A stretch of 64,000 nt of DNA from assembly GCF_032921865.1 (NCBI RefSeq), contig NZ_CP136684.1:912501-976500 (forward strand). Reading direction: 5' to 3'. Position numbers and translations under genes: made by a program. Positions 49,455 to 58,013 of the stretch are shown here, in pieces. Every line of letters begins with the position of its first letter. The first letter of the stretch is position 1. This DNA comes from Thalassospira lucentensis (GTDB taxonomy: Bacteria; Pseudomonadota; Alphaproteobacteria; Rhodospirillales; Thalassospiraceae). The notes below the pieces were generated by a model that ran no database searches, was not told the origin of the DNA, and was given only the letters and a program-made list of their open reading frames with translations.

Positions 49455-49690
49455 GTCCCCCTCTGTCTTGGAGCCTGAAAGAATCACAGCCGGTTTGGAC
49501 ACCGGTCTGCTTACATCTTCGGCGAGGCGCACATCGATTTCTGATGCCGCCTGCTTTCCAGAGTCCCATCTCCCCGCGGTCCGTTTGCCTGAGAGTTTCC
49601 GGGGTGGTTGCTCCTTCGGCGTCCGCGCAATCCCTATCGATGCAATCACGCACATCGATCAAGACCGTGGCACTCTCCCACGGGGATCAT
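49455..49690 (-). promoter_or_regulatory. Tandem glycine riboswitch upstream of gcvT
   Basis: Two consecutive glycine aptamers on the minus strand. The first (about 49565-49690) contains GGGAGAGTGCC, GCCGAAGGAGCAACC and GGAAACTCTCAGGCAAACGG. The second (about 49455-49563) contains CTCTGGAAAG, GCCGAAGATGTAAGC and TTCTTTCAGGCTCCAAGACAG; its P1 helix is CTCTG/CAGAG (49559-49563 with 49461-49465). The aptamer pair ends 54 bases before the gcvT ATG. The platform region contains GTGGTTGGCCAC, a small hairpin, and the gcvT Shine-Dalgarno. Such switches turn on gcv expression when glycine is abundant. Confidence 0.93.
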
Positions 49691-49856
49691 TTGGGTATGC
49701 CCCCTTATACGGATTTGAATCCGACCAGACCAGCCCCAAAAATCATATCCTTTCGACCCCACCCATTGGTATGAGGATTAAAAGCCCTTTTTTGGCTCCT
49801 CCGGCAAATGTCCATTATTTTGTATGAGGATTACCGGAAACGAACTTTTGTCCAAA

Positions 49857-49891
49857 AACGAAAATCCCGCCACGCGATGCGGGCGGGATTT
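49857..49891 (-). terminator. Terminator after the lipoprotein gene
   Basis: Stem AAATCCCGCC / GGCGGGATTT (49862-49871 with 49882-49891). On the minus strand the downstream arm is followed by TCGTTTTT. It lies 35 bases past the lipoprotein stop. Confidence 0.75.
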
Positions 49892-49926
49892 GATTACTCA
49901 CTAAAAATGAATAATAGGCCGGATTA

Positions 49927-50475
49927 TTAATTTTTTCCGAAGCGTCGATTGTAATCAAGCTGGTCAGCACTCAGCTGGAAACCAAGGTAAATCTCGTAAT
50001 CCGGACCGGCCCAGACATCGTCCAGCGGCACGTTCAGGGTCACCTGCTCGTCACGATACCGCGCCAGGTTCAAATTGCTCGGAAAGACCATGTCGACATC
50101 AAACAGATTCTTCTGGATGAACTCGCCGGACGGGTCCTTAAGGGCTACGAAATACTGGAGTTTTGCGTTGCGCCCCTGTGCTGCCGGGCCCAGTTCGGCA
50201 TTGATGATCGGGCTGATGACAACGTTCAGAACCTTGTCATCAAGGTCATAGCCGCAATCGCCCAGATATCCGCCAAATTCGGCTTCAAGGATCACATCGG
50301 TCAGATCCCTGCCCTGACCGTTGAACTGCACCAGACGGGCGGTATCATTGGGCAAAAAGGCCCGCGGGCATGCCGGGACCGGCTGCTCTTCGAACGTGCC
50401 ACACGCCGCCAGGAAACCGGCAAACGACACCAAACCCAATGCACAAATACGCCGCAGTCCGTTCGCAATCGTCAT
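49927..50475 (-). CDS. Putative lipoprotein of unknown function
   Basis: 182 aa from the ATG at 50475. Signal peptide with lipobox LAAC (about residues 23-26, GFLAACGTFEEQPVPACPRA). The remaining domain is beta-rich with two further cysteines (PACPRA, GDCGYDL) and no enzymatic motif. I do not recognise the family with certainty. Homologous-looking proteins occur widely in alphaproteobacteria as uncharacterised lipoproteins. It is divergent from ispH. Confidence 0.72.
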   Translation of the reverse strand: MTIANGLRRICALGLVSFAGFLAACGTFEEQPVPACPRAFLPNDTARLVQFNGQGRDLTDVILEAEFGGYLGDCGYDLDDKVLNVVISPIINAELGPAAQGRNAKLQYFVALKDPSGEFIQKNLFDVDMVFPSNLNLARYRDEQVTLNVPLDDVWAGPDYEIYLGFQLSADQLDYNRRFGKN

Positions 50476-50740
50476 CCAAGCCTCTATAGAACTGGTCAAA
50501 TCCGCTGTCATGCCCGATCCGGGCACAGCCGCGCGCAGTCTATTCGCTCCGATATGGCGACACAACCCGCTTCCGTTTGAAATCAGTGCATTCACAACAA
50601 TTGCCACCAATACATGCATCCACATCCATCTTTGCATGGTGTCTGTCATTGCACGTCCGGTGCTGGCGGGTTATGTAACGAAGACATTTGAATAACCGTG
50701 CCATCGCATGGCACGCATCATGAACATTCGGACCCGTATC

Positions 50741-51688
50741 ATGTCTGACAAAGCCGACCTTCGGATCATTCTTGCCAACCCGCGCGGTTTCTGTGCCGGG
50801 GTGGATCGTGCGATCGAGATCGTCGAAAAGGCGCTGGTGAAGTACGGCGCGCCGGTCTATGTCCGCCACGAAATCGTCCACAACAAATTCGTGGTCGACC
50901 GCCTGCGCGACATGGGGGCTGTTTTTGTCGATGAACTTGATAAGGTTCCCGACGGAGTTCCGGTGATCTTTTCCGCCCACGGGGTGCCGAAATCGGTCCC
51001 CGAAACCGCCGAAAGCCGCAAGCTTGAATATCTTGATGCGACCTGCCCGCTGGTCTCCAAGGTCCATCGCGGGGCGGAACGCCACCATGCCGATGGCAAA
51101 CATATCCTTCTGATCGGTCATGCCGGCCATCCCGAGGTGATCGGCACCATGGGCCAGTTGCCACCGGGCAGCATGACCCTGATCGAAACCGAAGAAGACG
51201 CCGAAAACCTGCAGGTCGAAAACCCGGAAAACCTTGCCTTCGTGACCCAGACCACCCTGTCGCTGGACGATACGGCAAGGATCATCTCGATCCTGCAAAG
51301 CCGTTTTCCGGCAATCGAGGTCCCGAAGAAAGAAGACATCTGCTATGCGACCACCAACCGCCAGCACGCGGTCAAGCTGATCGCAACCGATGCCGATGCC
51401 ATTCTGGTGCTGGGCGCGCCGAACTCGTCAAACTCGAACCGTCTGGTCGAAGTCGCGAAACGCGAAGGATGCGACCGCTCGGTTCTGGTCGAACGTGCCA
51501 AGGACATCGACTGGTCCAAGCTTGAAGGCATTTCGACCCTTGGCATTACCGCCGGTGCCTCCGCCCCGGAAATCCTGGTCGAGGAAGTCATTGATGCCTG
51601 TCGCGAACGTTATAACGTCACGGTCGAAACCCTGACTTTGACCAACGAAAACGTCACCTTCAAGCTGCCCCGACAGCTTGCCAGCTAA
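50741..51688 (+). CDS. ispH: 4-hydroxy-3-methylbut-2-enyl diphosphate reductase IspH
   Basis: 315 aa, last enzyme of the MEP pathway. The three cluster cysteines are in [26 protein letters not shown] and [11 protein letters not shown]. Active-site histidines are in [12 protein letters not shown] and [18 protein letters not shown] is the substrate-binding signature. I prefer the ATG at 50741 ([16 protein letters not shown]); in-frame starts at 50708 and 50720 remain possible. It leads the cluster ispH-thrB-rnhA. Confidence 0.93.
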   Translation: MSDKADLRIILANPRGFCAGVDRAIEIVEKALVKYGAPVYVRHEIVHNKFVVDRLRDMGAVFVDELDKVPDGVPVIFSAHGVPKSVPETAESRKLEYLDATCPLVSKVHRGAERHHADGKHILLIGHAGHPEVIGTMGQLPPGSMTLIETEEDAENLQVENPENLAFVTQTTLSLDDTARIISILQSRFPAIEVPKKEDICYATTNRQHAVKLIATDADAILVLGAPNSSNSNRLVEVAKREGCDRSVLVERAKDIDWSKLEGISTLGITAGASAPEILVEEVIDACRERYNVTVETLTLTNENVTFKLPRQLAS

Positions 51689-51720
51689 CCCAGCTCTGAT
51701 CCAGGAAATCCGGACATCAC

Positions 51721-52695
51721 ATGGCCGTCTATACCGACGTTTCTGACGAAGATATCGCCCGTTTTGTTGCCGAATACGATATCGGCAATGTGATTTCGTT
51801 CAAAGGCATCGCCGAGGGTGTCGAAAACACCAATTTCCTGCTTCAGACCGATCAGGCATCCTTTATCCTGACCCTGTATGAAAAGCGCGTGAACCCCGAT
51901 GATCTGCCGTTCTATCTGGGTCTGATGGATCATCTGTCGGCCAAGGGGCTGAACTGCCCGACGCCAATCCACGGCAGGGATGGGGTTGCGTTGCGCCGTC
52001 TTTGCGGACGTCCGGCCGCCATCACATCCTTCCTGAACGGCATGTCGCCACGCCGGATCATGCCCCATCACTGCACAGGTCTTGGTACCGCGCTGGCGCA
52101 ATTGCATACCGCCGGTCAGGATTTCGACATGTATCTTGGCAATGCGCTGAGTGTGAAGGGCTGGCGCCCGCTGTTTGAAAGCTGCCGTGCCGATGCCGAT
52201 GGCGTTCAGCCCGGCCTTGAAAAGCTGATCGAGGACGAGCTGGCCTTTCTTGAAGCCAACTGGCCCCATCAATTGCCCGCAGGCGTCATCCATGCCGATC
52301 TGTTCCCGGACAATGTGTTTTTCTTCCCCGGAAAGGACGATGTATCCGGCCTGATCGATTTCTATTTCGCGTGCAATGATCTGCTGGCCTATGACATTGC
52401 GATCTGCATGAACGCCTGGTGCTTCGAACCCGATAACAGCTTTAACGTCACCAAGGCGCGCAACCTTCTGTCAAGCTACGGCAAGGTGCGCACCTTGTCC
52501 GATGACGAACTGGCGGCCCTTCCGATCCTTGCGCGCGGGGCATCTTTACGGTTCCTTCTGACCCGTCTTTATGACTGGATCAATACGCCCAAGGATGCGC
52601 TGGTTACGCCGAAAAATCCGCGCGAATACATCAATAAACTGCGTTTCCATCAGCGCATCGACAGTGCCGGCGCCTATGGCCTGGGCGAGGAATAG
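51721..52695 (+). CDS. thrB: Homoserine kinase
   Basis: 324 aa of the aminoglycoside-phosphotransferase-like class II homoserine kinase, different from the GHMP-type enzyme. Motifs: VENTNFLLQTDQASFILTLY (nucleotide lobe), the catalytic GVIHADLFPDNVFF (about residues 194-207) and LIDFYFACNDLLAYDIAI. Supplies O-phosphohomoserine to the threonine synthase encoded at 27.4-28.8 kb. It lies 32 bases after ispH. Confidence 0.92.
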   Translation: MAVYTDVSDEDIARFVAEYDIGNVISFKGIAEGVENTNFLLQTDQASFILTLYEKRVNPDDLPFYLGLMDHLSAKGLNCPTPIHGRDGVALRRLCGRPAAITSFLNGMSPRRIMPHHCTGLGTALAQLHTAGQDFDMYLGNALSVKGWRPLFESCRADADGVQPGLEKLIEDELAFLEANWPHQLPAGVIHADLFPDNVFFFPGKDDVSGLIDFYFACNDLLAYDIAICMNAWCFEPDNSFNVTKARNLLSSYGKVRTLSDDELAALPILARGASLRFLLTRLYDWINTPKDALVTPKNPREYINKLRFHQRIDSAGAYGLGEE

Positions 52696-52701
52696 GATCT
52701 A

Positions 52702-53145
52702 ATGACGGCAACCGAAGACAACCGCGTCGAGATTTACACAGACGGCGCGTGCAGCGGCAATCCCGGTCCCGGCGGCTGGGGCGCAATCCTGCGATTTCGC
52801 GGGGTGGAAAAGGAAATGTCGGGCGGTGATCCCGAAACCACCAATAACCGTATGGAAATGATGGCTGCGATCAGTGCGCTTGAAGCATTGAAACGCCCCT
52901 GCATCGTCGACATTTATACCGACAGCAGCTATGTCCGGGACGGAATTACCAAGTGGATTTGGGGATGGCAGAAACGCGGATGGAAGACCGCAGACAAGAA
53001 ACCGGTCAAGAATGTCGAGCTATGGCAACGGCTTCTGGATGCCCTGAAACCTCATAAAGTTGAATGGCACTGGGTCAAAGGACATGCCGGGCACCCCGAA
53101 AACGAACGGTGCGACGAGCTCGCACGACAGGCCGTACCAAAATAA
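52702..53145 (+). CDS. rnhA: Ribonuclease HI
   Basis: 147 aa. All catalytic acids visible: Asp in [18 protein letters not shown], Glu in [14 protein letters not shown], Asp in [13 protein letters not shown], and Asp in NERCDELAR. The His is in [14 protein letters not shown]. Removes RNA from RNA-DNA hybrids. It starts 6 bases after the thrB stop, so it is in the same transcript. Confidence 0.96.
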   Translation: MTATEDNRVEIYTDGACSGNPGPGGWGAILRFRGVEKEMSGGDPETTNNRMEMMAAISALEALKRPCIVDIYTDSSYVRDGITKWIWGWQKRGWKTADKKPVKNVELWQRLLDALKPHKVEWHWVKGHAGHPENERCDELARQAVPK

Positions 53146-53361
53146 ACTTGGCCGACAAGTCCTTGAAGCTGCTGGACTTCGATCCAAAATAGATGGACCG
53201 GGACAGTTTTTGTGAACGCTATATGAAAAAAATGAAATCAAACTTGCTTTTGGGCTGACTTCCGGATTGAGTATGACAGTCTTAGGGGTATTGGAGCCCA
53301 CCCGAAGGTCGAGTATGGTTGCCATTAACTAATCGATAGTGGGTGCCGAGGAGAAATACGC

Positions 53362-55761
53362 TTGTCGCGCGGATCGTACGGCTTTTTACAACGGAAGTCG
53401 CTTAGCAGCCGATTGCTTTTTATCGCGCTGCCGCTGGTTTCCTTGTTCTCCCTCGCCCTGTTCGTTGTCTTCGGATACGTCAGTTATACTGTGCTGCGCG
53501 ACGATCTGACGGAAAAAATCGAACAGACGGCCGATATCAATGCTCGCGTTCTGGCAACACCTTTCTGGTATCTGGATGTCGACAATATTGAATCAGCCCT
53601 GAACGCCATGAGCCGCGATCGCGATATCGTCGCGGTGCAGGCATTGGGGGCTGATGGCACCGAATTTGCCCATACCGGCGTATCCCAGTCCGAACTGAAC
53701 GACACCCTTCGCCTGTCGCGTCGCGTGTTCTTTGAACGCAACAATGTGCGCCATGATGTCGGCGAACTTGTGATCTTCTTCACAGAAGCCCGCGTTCAGG
53801 ATCTGCTGTTCCGCCGGATCGTGATCGACATGATCCTGTTCGGCCTGCTGATTGCGGTTGTCGCCGCAAGCCTCCTGATCGCGAACAAGCGTTCGATCAA
53901 GGAACCGCTGAACCGGCTTTTGCATTCCATCCGCATGACCAAACATGGCCGGCTCCGCCGCCCGGTGGAATGGAACAGTTCGGATGAACTTGGCCTTCTG
54001 ATCCGCGAATATAACGAAATGGTCGCCCTGCAGGGGCAGGCACAGGAAGAAGCCCAGCGCAAACAGGCCCTTCTGGAAGCCACCCTTCACAATATCGGCC
54101 AGGGGATATGCCTGTTCGATCAGGACCTGAACCTGATGGTCTGGAACGAACGCTATATCGAATTGCTCAACCTGCCGCGCGATCTGGTCAAGGAAGGCAC
54201 GCCGCTTTCCGATATTCTGCGCTATAATGCCGAACGCGGCGAATATGGCGATGTCAGCATTCAGGCCCTGATTTCCGACCGTGTCGCGATTGCGCGCCGT
54301 CGCGAACCCTATCGCATGGAACGTACCCGCCCGAATGGCCGTGTGGTTCAGGTGGACCATAACCCGATGCCCGGCGGCGGTTACGTCGCGACCTATACCG
54401 ACATTACCGAACGCAAACAGACCGAAGCCCGCATGCGCCATCTGGCTGTCCATGACGTGCTGACCAGCCTGCCGAACCGCACCCTGTTCCTGGATCGCCT
54501 GCGTCAGGCATTGCTGTCCGCCCGCCGGTTCCAGCGCGGGGTCACGGTCCTGTTTGTCGATCTTGACCGGTTCAAGGACATCAATGATCACTTTGGCCAT
54601 GATGTCGGCGATCTGATGATCCAGGAAATGGGGCAGCGCCTGTCGCGGATCATCCGTGATTCCGATACCGCCGCCCGTCTTGGCGGCGACGAATTCGCGA
54701 TCATCCAGACCGACGTTCAGAATATCGAAGACACCATCGCCCTTGCCCAGCGCATCATCGACGAGCTTTCGCAACCGTTCGATTGCCGTGGCATCCGCCT
54801 GCATTCGACCGCCAGTGTCGGCATCACCCTGTTCCCCGAAGACGGCGAAAACCCCGAACAGCTTGTCAAAAACGCTGATATGGCGATGTATGCCGCCAAG
54901 GCCGAAGGCCGCAACAATTACCGCTTCTTCCTGCCGTCGATGCATGAACGGGTCAAGGAACGCAAAACGATCGAAGAAGACCTGCGCAACGCGCTGGAAT
55001 ATGACCAGCTTGAACTTTACTATCAGCCGAAAATCGACTGCCGCACCGAAAAGGTCGTCGGGGCCGAGGCGCTGGTGCGCTGGCACCACCCGGATCGCGG
55101 CATGATCCTGCCGGGCGAGTTTATTTCGGTGGCCGAGGAATGCGGCCTGATCAATCGGCTGGGTGCATGGGTTCTGAACAAGGCCTGCAAACAGACGCAA
55201 ATCTGGCGCGAAACCACCTTGCCGGGGCTTCGTATTGCGGTAAACCTGTCCCCGGCACAGTTCCAGGATGCCGAACTGGTCAGTTCCGTCACCCAGATCA
55301 TGGATCAGACCCGCCTGCCCGATGGCACGCTGGAACTCGAAATCACGGAATTGATCCTGATGAACAACCCGGAAAAAGCCGTTTCGACCTTGAACGAGCT
55401 TAAAGGCCTAGGCGTGCGGATCGCGATTGACGATTTCGGTACCGGCTATTCATCGCTGAACTATCTGAAACGTTTCCCGGTTTCCTCGATCAAGATCGAC
55501 CGGTCGTTTGTCAACGACATCCATGTCGATATGGATGACAAGGCGATTGTCGATGCGGTGATCGGATTGGGCCACAGCCTTAACCTTGAAGTCGTCGCCG
55601 AAGGCGTTGAAGAAGTCGAACAGCACGAATATCTGCGTGACAAGGGATGCGACTTCATTCAGGGCTTCCTGTTTGCCAAACCGTTGCCCGCCGCAACCTT
55701 TGAAAACTGGGTTCTTGAACGCCACGGCCGCCAGACGGCACGGATTGCCGTCAAGAATTGA
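53362..55761 (+). CDS. Membrane-bound GGDEF-EAL c-di-GMP signalling protein
   Basis: 799 aa with a TTG start behind GAGGAG. Order: membrane helix (about 19-39), a periplasmic sensor of some 110 residues, a second helix (about 152-172), a HAMP-like linker, a PAS-like domain (about 235-350, ATLHNIGQGICLFDQDLNLM), the GGDEF domain with RLGGDEFAII (about residue 440), then EAL with GAEALVRWHH (about 567). An RxxD inhibitory-site motif (RDSD) lies five residues before GGDEF. The EAL domain also keeps DDFGTGYSSLNYLKRF and KIDRSFVN. Both catalytic centres look intact, so it could make or break c-di-GMP. Single gene. Confidence 0.94.
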   Translation: MSRGSYGFLQRKSLSSRLLFIALPLVSLFSLALFVVFGYVSYTVLRDDLTEKIEQTADINARVLATPFWYLDVDNIESALNAMSRDRDIVAVQALGADGTEFAHTGVSQSELNDTLRLSRRVFFERNNVRHDVGELVIFFTEARVQDLLFRRIVIDMILFGLLIAVVAASLLIANKRSIKEPLNRLLHSIRMTKHGRLRRPVEWNSSDELGLLIREYNEMVALQGQAQEEAQRKQALLEATLHNIGQGICLFDQDLNLMVWNERYIELLNLPRDLVKEGTPLSDILRYNAERGEYGDVSIQALISDRVAIARRREPYRMERTRPNGRVVQVDHNPMPGGGYVATYTDITERKQTEARMRHLAVHDVLTSLPNRTLFLDRLRQALLSARRFQRGVTVLFVDLDRFKDINDHFGHDVGDLMIQEMGQRLSRIIRDSDTAARLGGDEFAIIQTDVQNIEDTIALAQRIIDELSQPFDCRGIRLHSTASVGITLFPEDGENPEQLVKNADMAMYAAKAEGRNNYRFFLPSMHERVKERKTIEEDLRNALEYDQLELYYQPKIDCRTEKVVGAEALVRWHHPDRGMILPGEFISVAEECGLINRLGAWVLNKACKQTQIWRETTLPGLRIAVNLSPAQFQDAELVSSVTQIMDQTRLPDGTLELEITELILMNNPEKAVSTLNELKGLGVRIAIDDFGTGYSSLNYLKRFPVSSIKIDRSFVNDIHVDMDDKAIVDAVIGLGHSLNLEVVAEGVEEVEQHEYLRDKGCDFIQGFLFAKPLPAATFENWVLERHGRQTARIAVKN

Positions 55762-55794
55762 CCGGGCTTTAAGGCTTCAGGCAGGGATTGCGAC

Positions 55795-56469
55795 ATGGCG
55801 TTGCGTTCATTCACCGACATCATCACCGAAACGGCGGCTCTCAAGGGTGGCATGGATGCCATCAATGCCCGGCTGATCACGCCCAAGACCCCCGATGAAA
55901 TCCGCAAAATCCCGTCGGACCGGTGGCTTTCGGCCATGACGATGTGCGTGTTTCAGGCGGGGTTTAGCTGGAAGGTGATTGAAAACAAATGGCCGAATTT
56001 CGAAACCGCCTATGACGGATTCGATATCAGCCGCTGGTCGATGATGCATGACGAGGACATTGATCGCCTGATGGCAACCGACGGGCTTGTCGCCCATGCA
56101 CCGAAAATCAAGGCCGTTGGCCCGAACGCCCATTTCCTGTGCCAGATCGAAGAAGATTACGGCACCGTCGGCGCATGGTTCGCCGATTGGCAGATTGCCG
56201 ATTACTGCGACAATCTGCGCATCGTTCAAAAAGGCGGTTCGCGCCTTGGCGGCAAAACCGGGCAGATGTTCCTGCGCCGGATGGGGGTCGATACGCTGGT
56301 CTTTTCCAACGATGTGATCAAGGCCCTTGGCCGTGAAGGCGTGGTTTCGAAAATGCCATCATCGGGCAAGGATTTTGCTGCCGTTCAGGACGCGATTAAC
56401 CAATGGCACGGTGAAACCGGTCGCCCCCTGACGCAGATCAGCCAGATACTGGCGCTATCGGTGGGCTGA
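55795..56469 (+). CDS. DNA-3-methyladenine glycosylase I-like protein
   Basis: 224 aa. HhH-type Tag-family pattern: WLSAMTMCVFQAGFSWKVIE (the Tag-like core, about residues 44-63), FETAYDGFDIS, and a late FLRRMGVDTLVFSNDV. Tag enzymes remove 3-methyladenine from alkylated DNA. Zinc-ligand residues expected at the N-terminus of classical Tag (Cys near residue 4) are not visible, so this is a divergent branch. It lies 33 bases after the GGDEF-EAL gene, perhaps co-transcribed. Confidence 0.75.
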   Translation: MALRSFTDIITETAALKGGMDAINARLITPKTPDEIRKIPSDRWLSAMTMCVFQAGFSWKVIENKWPNFETAYDGFDISRWSMMHDEDIDRLMATDGLVAHAPKIKAVGPNAHFLCQIEEDYGTVGAWFADWQIADYCDNLRIVQKGGSRLGGKTGQMFLRRMGVDTLVFSNDVIKALGREGVVSKMPSSGKDFAAVQDAINQWHGETGRPLTQISQILALSVG

Positions 56470-56515
56470 GATATCCAGCCCACCGACCTGCAAATTCCAG
56501 ACAAGAGCCGTTCGA

Positions 56516-57256
56516 TCAGGCATTCACCCCGCTATCGACCGTGAATTCCGAACCGGTGACGACCTTTGCCTCCGGCCCGGCAAGCCATGCGACAAGACCG
56601 GCCGTGTCATTAGCGTCGCTATATTGCGAGATCGCCATGCGGCTGCGCTGGGCATCGGACATTTCGCCGTCTACCGGATTCATATCGGTTTCGGTTGACC
56701 CCGGATGAATGACATTGGCGGTGATTTTCCGTGGCCCCAGATCACGGGCAATCCCACGGGTAAAGCCCGATAGCGCGGATTTCGACATGGCATAAAGGCT
56801 AAATCCCGGCCAAAGCACGCGATGCGCCAAATTGCTGCCGGTCGTGATGATCCGGCCCCCATCGGGCATATGGGCCAGTGCTGCCTTGGTCGCGACAAAG
56901 ACGGCCCGGACATTGACATCGACCGTCCGGTCAAACTGTTCGATGCTTAATTCATCGACCGGTGCCATTTCGATAATCCCGGCATTATTGACCAGAATAT
57001 CGATCCTGCCGAATTTCGCGGCAGCTTCGTTAATCGCCGCTTCGACTTCCTGTGCTTTGCGATTATCGGCCTTGATCGCCAACGCCACACCACCCGCAGC
57101 CTCGATTTCACCAACCACATCACGGGCGCGGTCCGGCGCACTGACATAGGTGATGGCGACTTTGGCACCTTCACGCGCCAGACGTTTTGCGATGGCGGCA
57201 CCGATTCCACGGCTGCCGCCGGTAACGAATGCGACCTTTCCTGCAAGGTTCTGCAT
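56516..57256 (-). CDS. SDR family oxidoreductase
   Basis: 246 aa classical short-chain dehydrogenase. Cofactor motif TGGSRGIGAAIAKRL (about 12-26), NNAG in DILVNNAGIIEM, catalytic Ser in TTGSNLAHRV and the YxxxK in YAMSKSALSGF. The ATG at 57256 has GGAG at an 8-base spacing. The substrate is unknown. Divergent from a TetR regulator with a shared promoter region containing two copies of a 22-bp palindrome, so it is probably the repressor's target. Confidence 0.9.
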   Translation of the reverse strand: MQNLAGKVAFVTGGSRGIGAAIAKRLAREGAKVAITYVSAPDRARDVVGEIEAAGGVALAIKADNRKAQEVEAAINEAAAKFGRIDILVNNAGIIEMAPVDELSIEQFDRTVDVNVRAVFVATKAALAHMPDGGRIITTGSNLAHRVLWPGFSLYAMSKSALSGFTRGIARDLGPRKITANVIHPGSTETDMNPVDGEMSDAQRSRMAISQYSDANDTAGLVAWLAGPEAKVVTGSEFTVDSGVNA

Positions 57257-57268
57257 GATGAACTCCAT

Positions 57269-57290
57269 TTATGTAATGATCACTACATAA
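57269..57290. promoter_or_regulatory. Putative TetR operator, copy 1
   Basis: 22-bp palindrome: TTATGTA at the left and TACATAA at the right around TGATCA, with one mismatched pair. It lies 13 bases upstream of the SDR start. Copy 2 at 57325-57346 matches 20 of 22 bases when this copy is read on the minus strand. Confidence 0.65.
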
Positions 57291-57324
57291 TTCGTGACAG
57301 GCTTGCATTTCTCCGTCAAGTGAT

Positions 57325-57346
57325 TTATTTAGTGATCGTTACATAA
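57325..57346. promoter_or_regulatory. Putative TetR operator, copy 2
   Basis: 22-bp site beginning TTATTTA and ending TACATAA around TGATCG, 56 bp centre to centre from copy 1 and 16-37 bases before the TetR start. Its position supports autoregulation. Confidence 0.6.
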
Positions 57347-57361
57347 TTAGATGAGCACAAA

Positions 57362-57982
57362 ATGGCGCCACGCGGAAGACCACGCGCATTCGACCGGGAC
57401 GACGCCCTGAACAAGGCCCTGGCCCTGTTCTGGGAACGGGGATATGACAACACGTCCATGGCCGATCTGAGTGCGGCCATGGCCCTCAGCCCGCCCAGCA
57501 TCTATGCCGCCTTTGGCGGCAAGGAAACGCTGTTTGACGAGGTCATAACACATTACGCCACGCATTATGGTACATCGATCTGGGGAAATCTGGACCGGTT
57601 CAAACTGGCACGGGAGGCGACACAGCATGTCCTGATCGCGTCCGCCAATGCCTTTACCCGCGATGATACACCGCATGGCTGTCTGGTTGTTCTGGCCGCA
57701 CCACAGGCGGAATCAAACCACGCAACCGTCAATCAGACCCTGCGCGGCCATCGTCGCAAGGTGACGGAAATCCTGAAAAACCTGTATGAAGCAGGCTTGG
57801 ATCGCGGCGATATCCCGCGCGGTACGAATATCGATAAAATGGCGAACTATTACGCGACCGTGCAGCATGGCATGTCGATCCAGGCCCGCGATGGCGCAAC
57901 CCGTGACGAACTGATCGCCGTTGCCGAGGCCGCAATGGCAACCTGGCCAAGCCTGATCAGCACACCGCCGGTCAAAGCCTGA
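57362..57982 (+). CDS. TetR/AcrR family transcriptional regulator
   Basis: 206 aa. N-terminal HTH: RDDALNKALALFWERGYDNT (helix 1 region), then MADLSAAMALSPPSIYAAFG and KETLFDEVITHY (about residues 35-66). The C-terminal domain is variable, with HGCLVVLAAPQAES near its start. It likely represses the divergent SDR gene and itself through the two palindromes in the 105-base gap. Confidence 0.92.
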   Translation: MAPRGRPRAFDRDDALNKALALFWERGYDNTSMADLSAAMALSPPSIYAAFGGKETLFDEVITHYATHYGTSIWGNLDRFKLAREATQHVLIASANAFTRDDTPHGCLVVLAAPQAESNHATVNQTLRGHRRKVTEILKNLYEAGLDRGDIPRGTNIDKMANYYATVQHGMSIQARDGATRDELIAVAEAAMATWPSLISTPPVKA

Positions 57983-58013
57983 AACCCGCCCCCATGAAAA
58001 TCAATCGATACCA

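Noticed and set aside
53593..55200. 535-codon open frame opposite the GGDEF-EAL gene
   Set aside because: Shadow of a well-supported gene; no start site, motif or signal sequence of its own.
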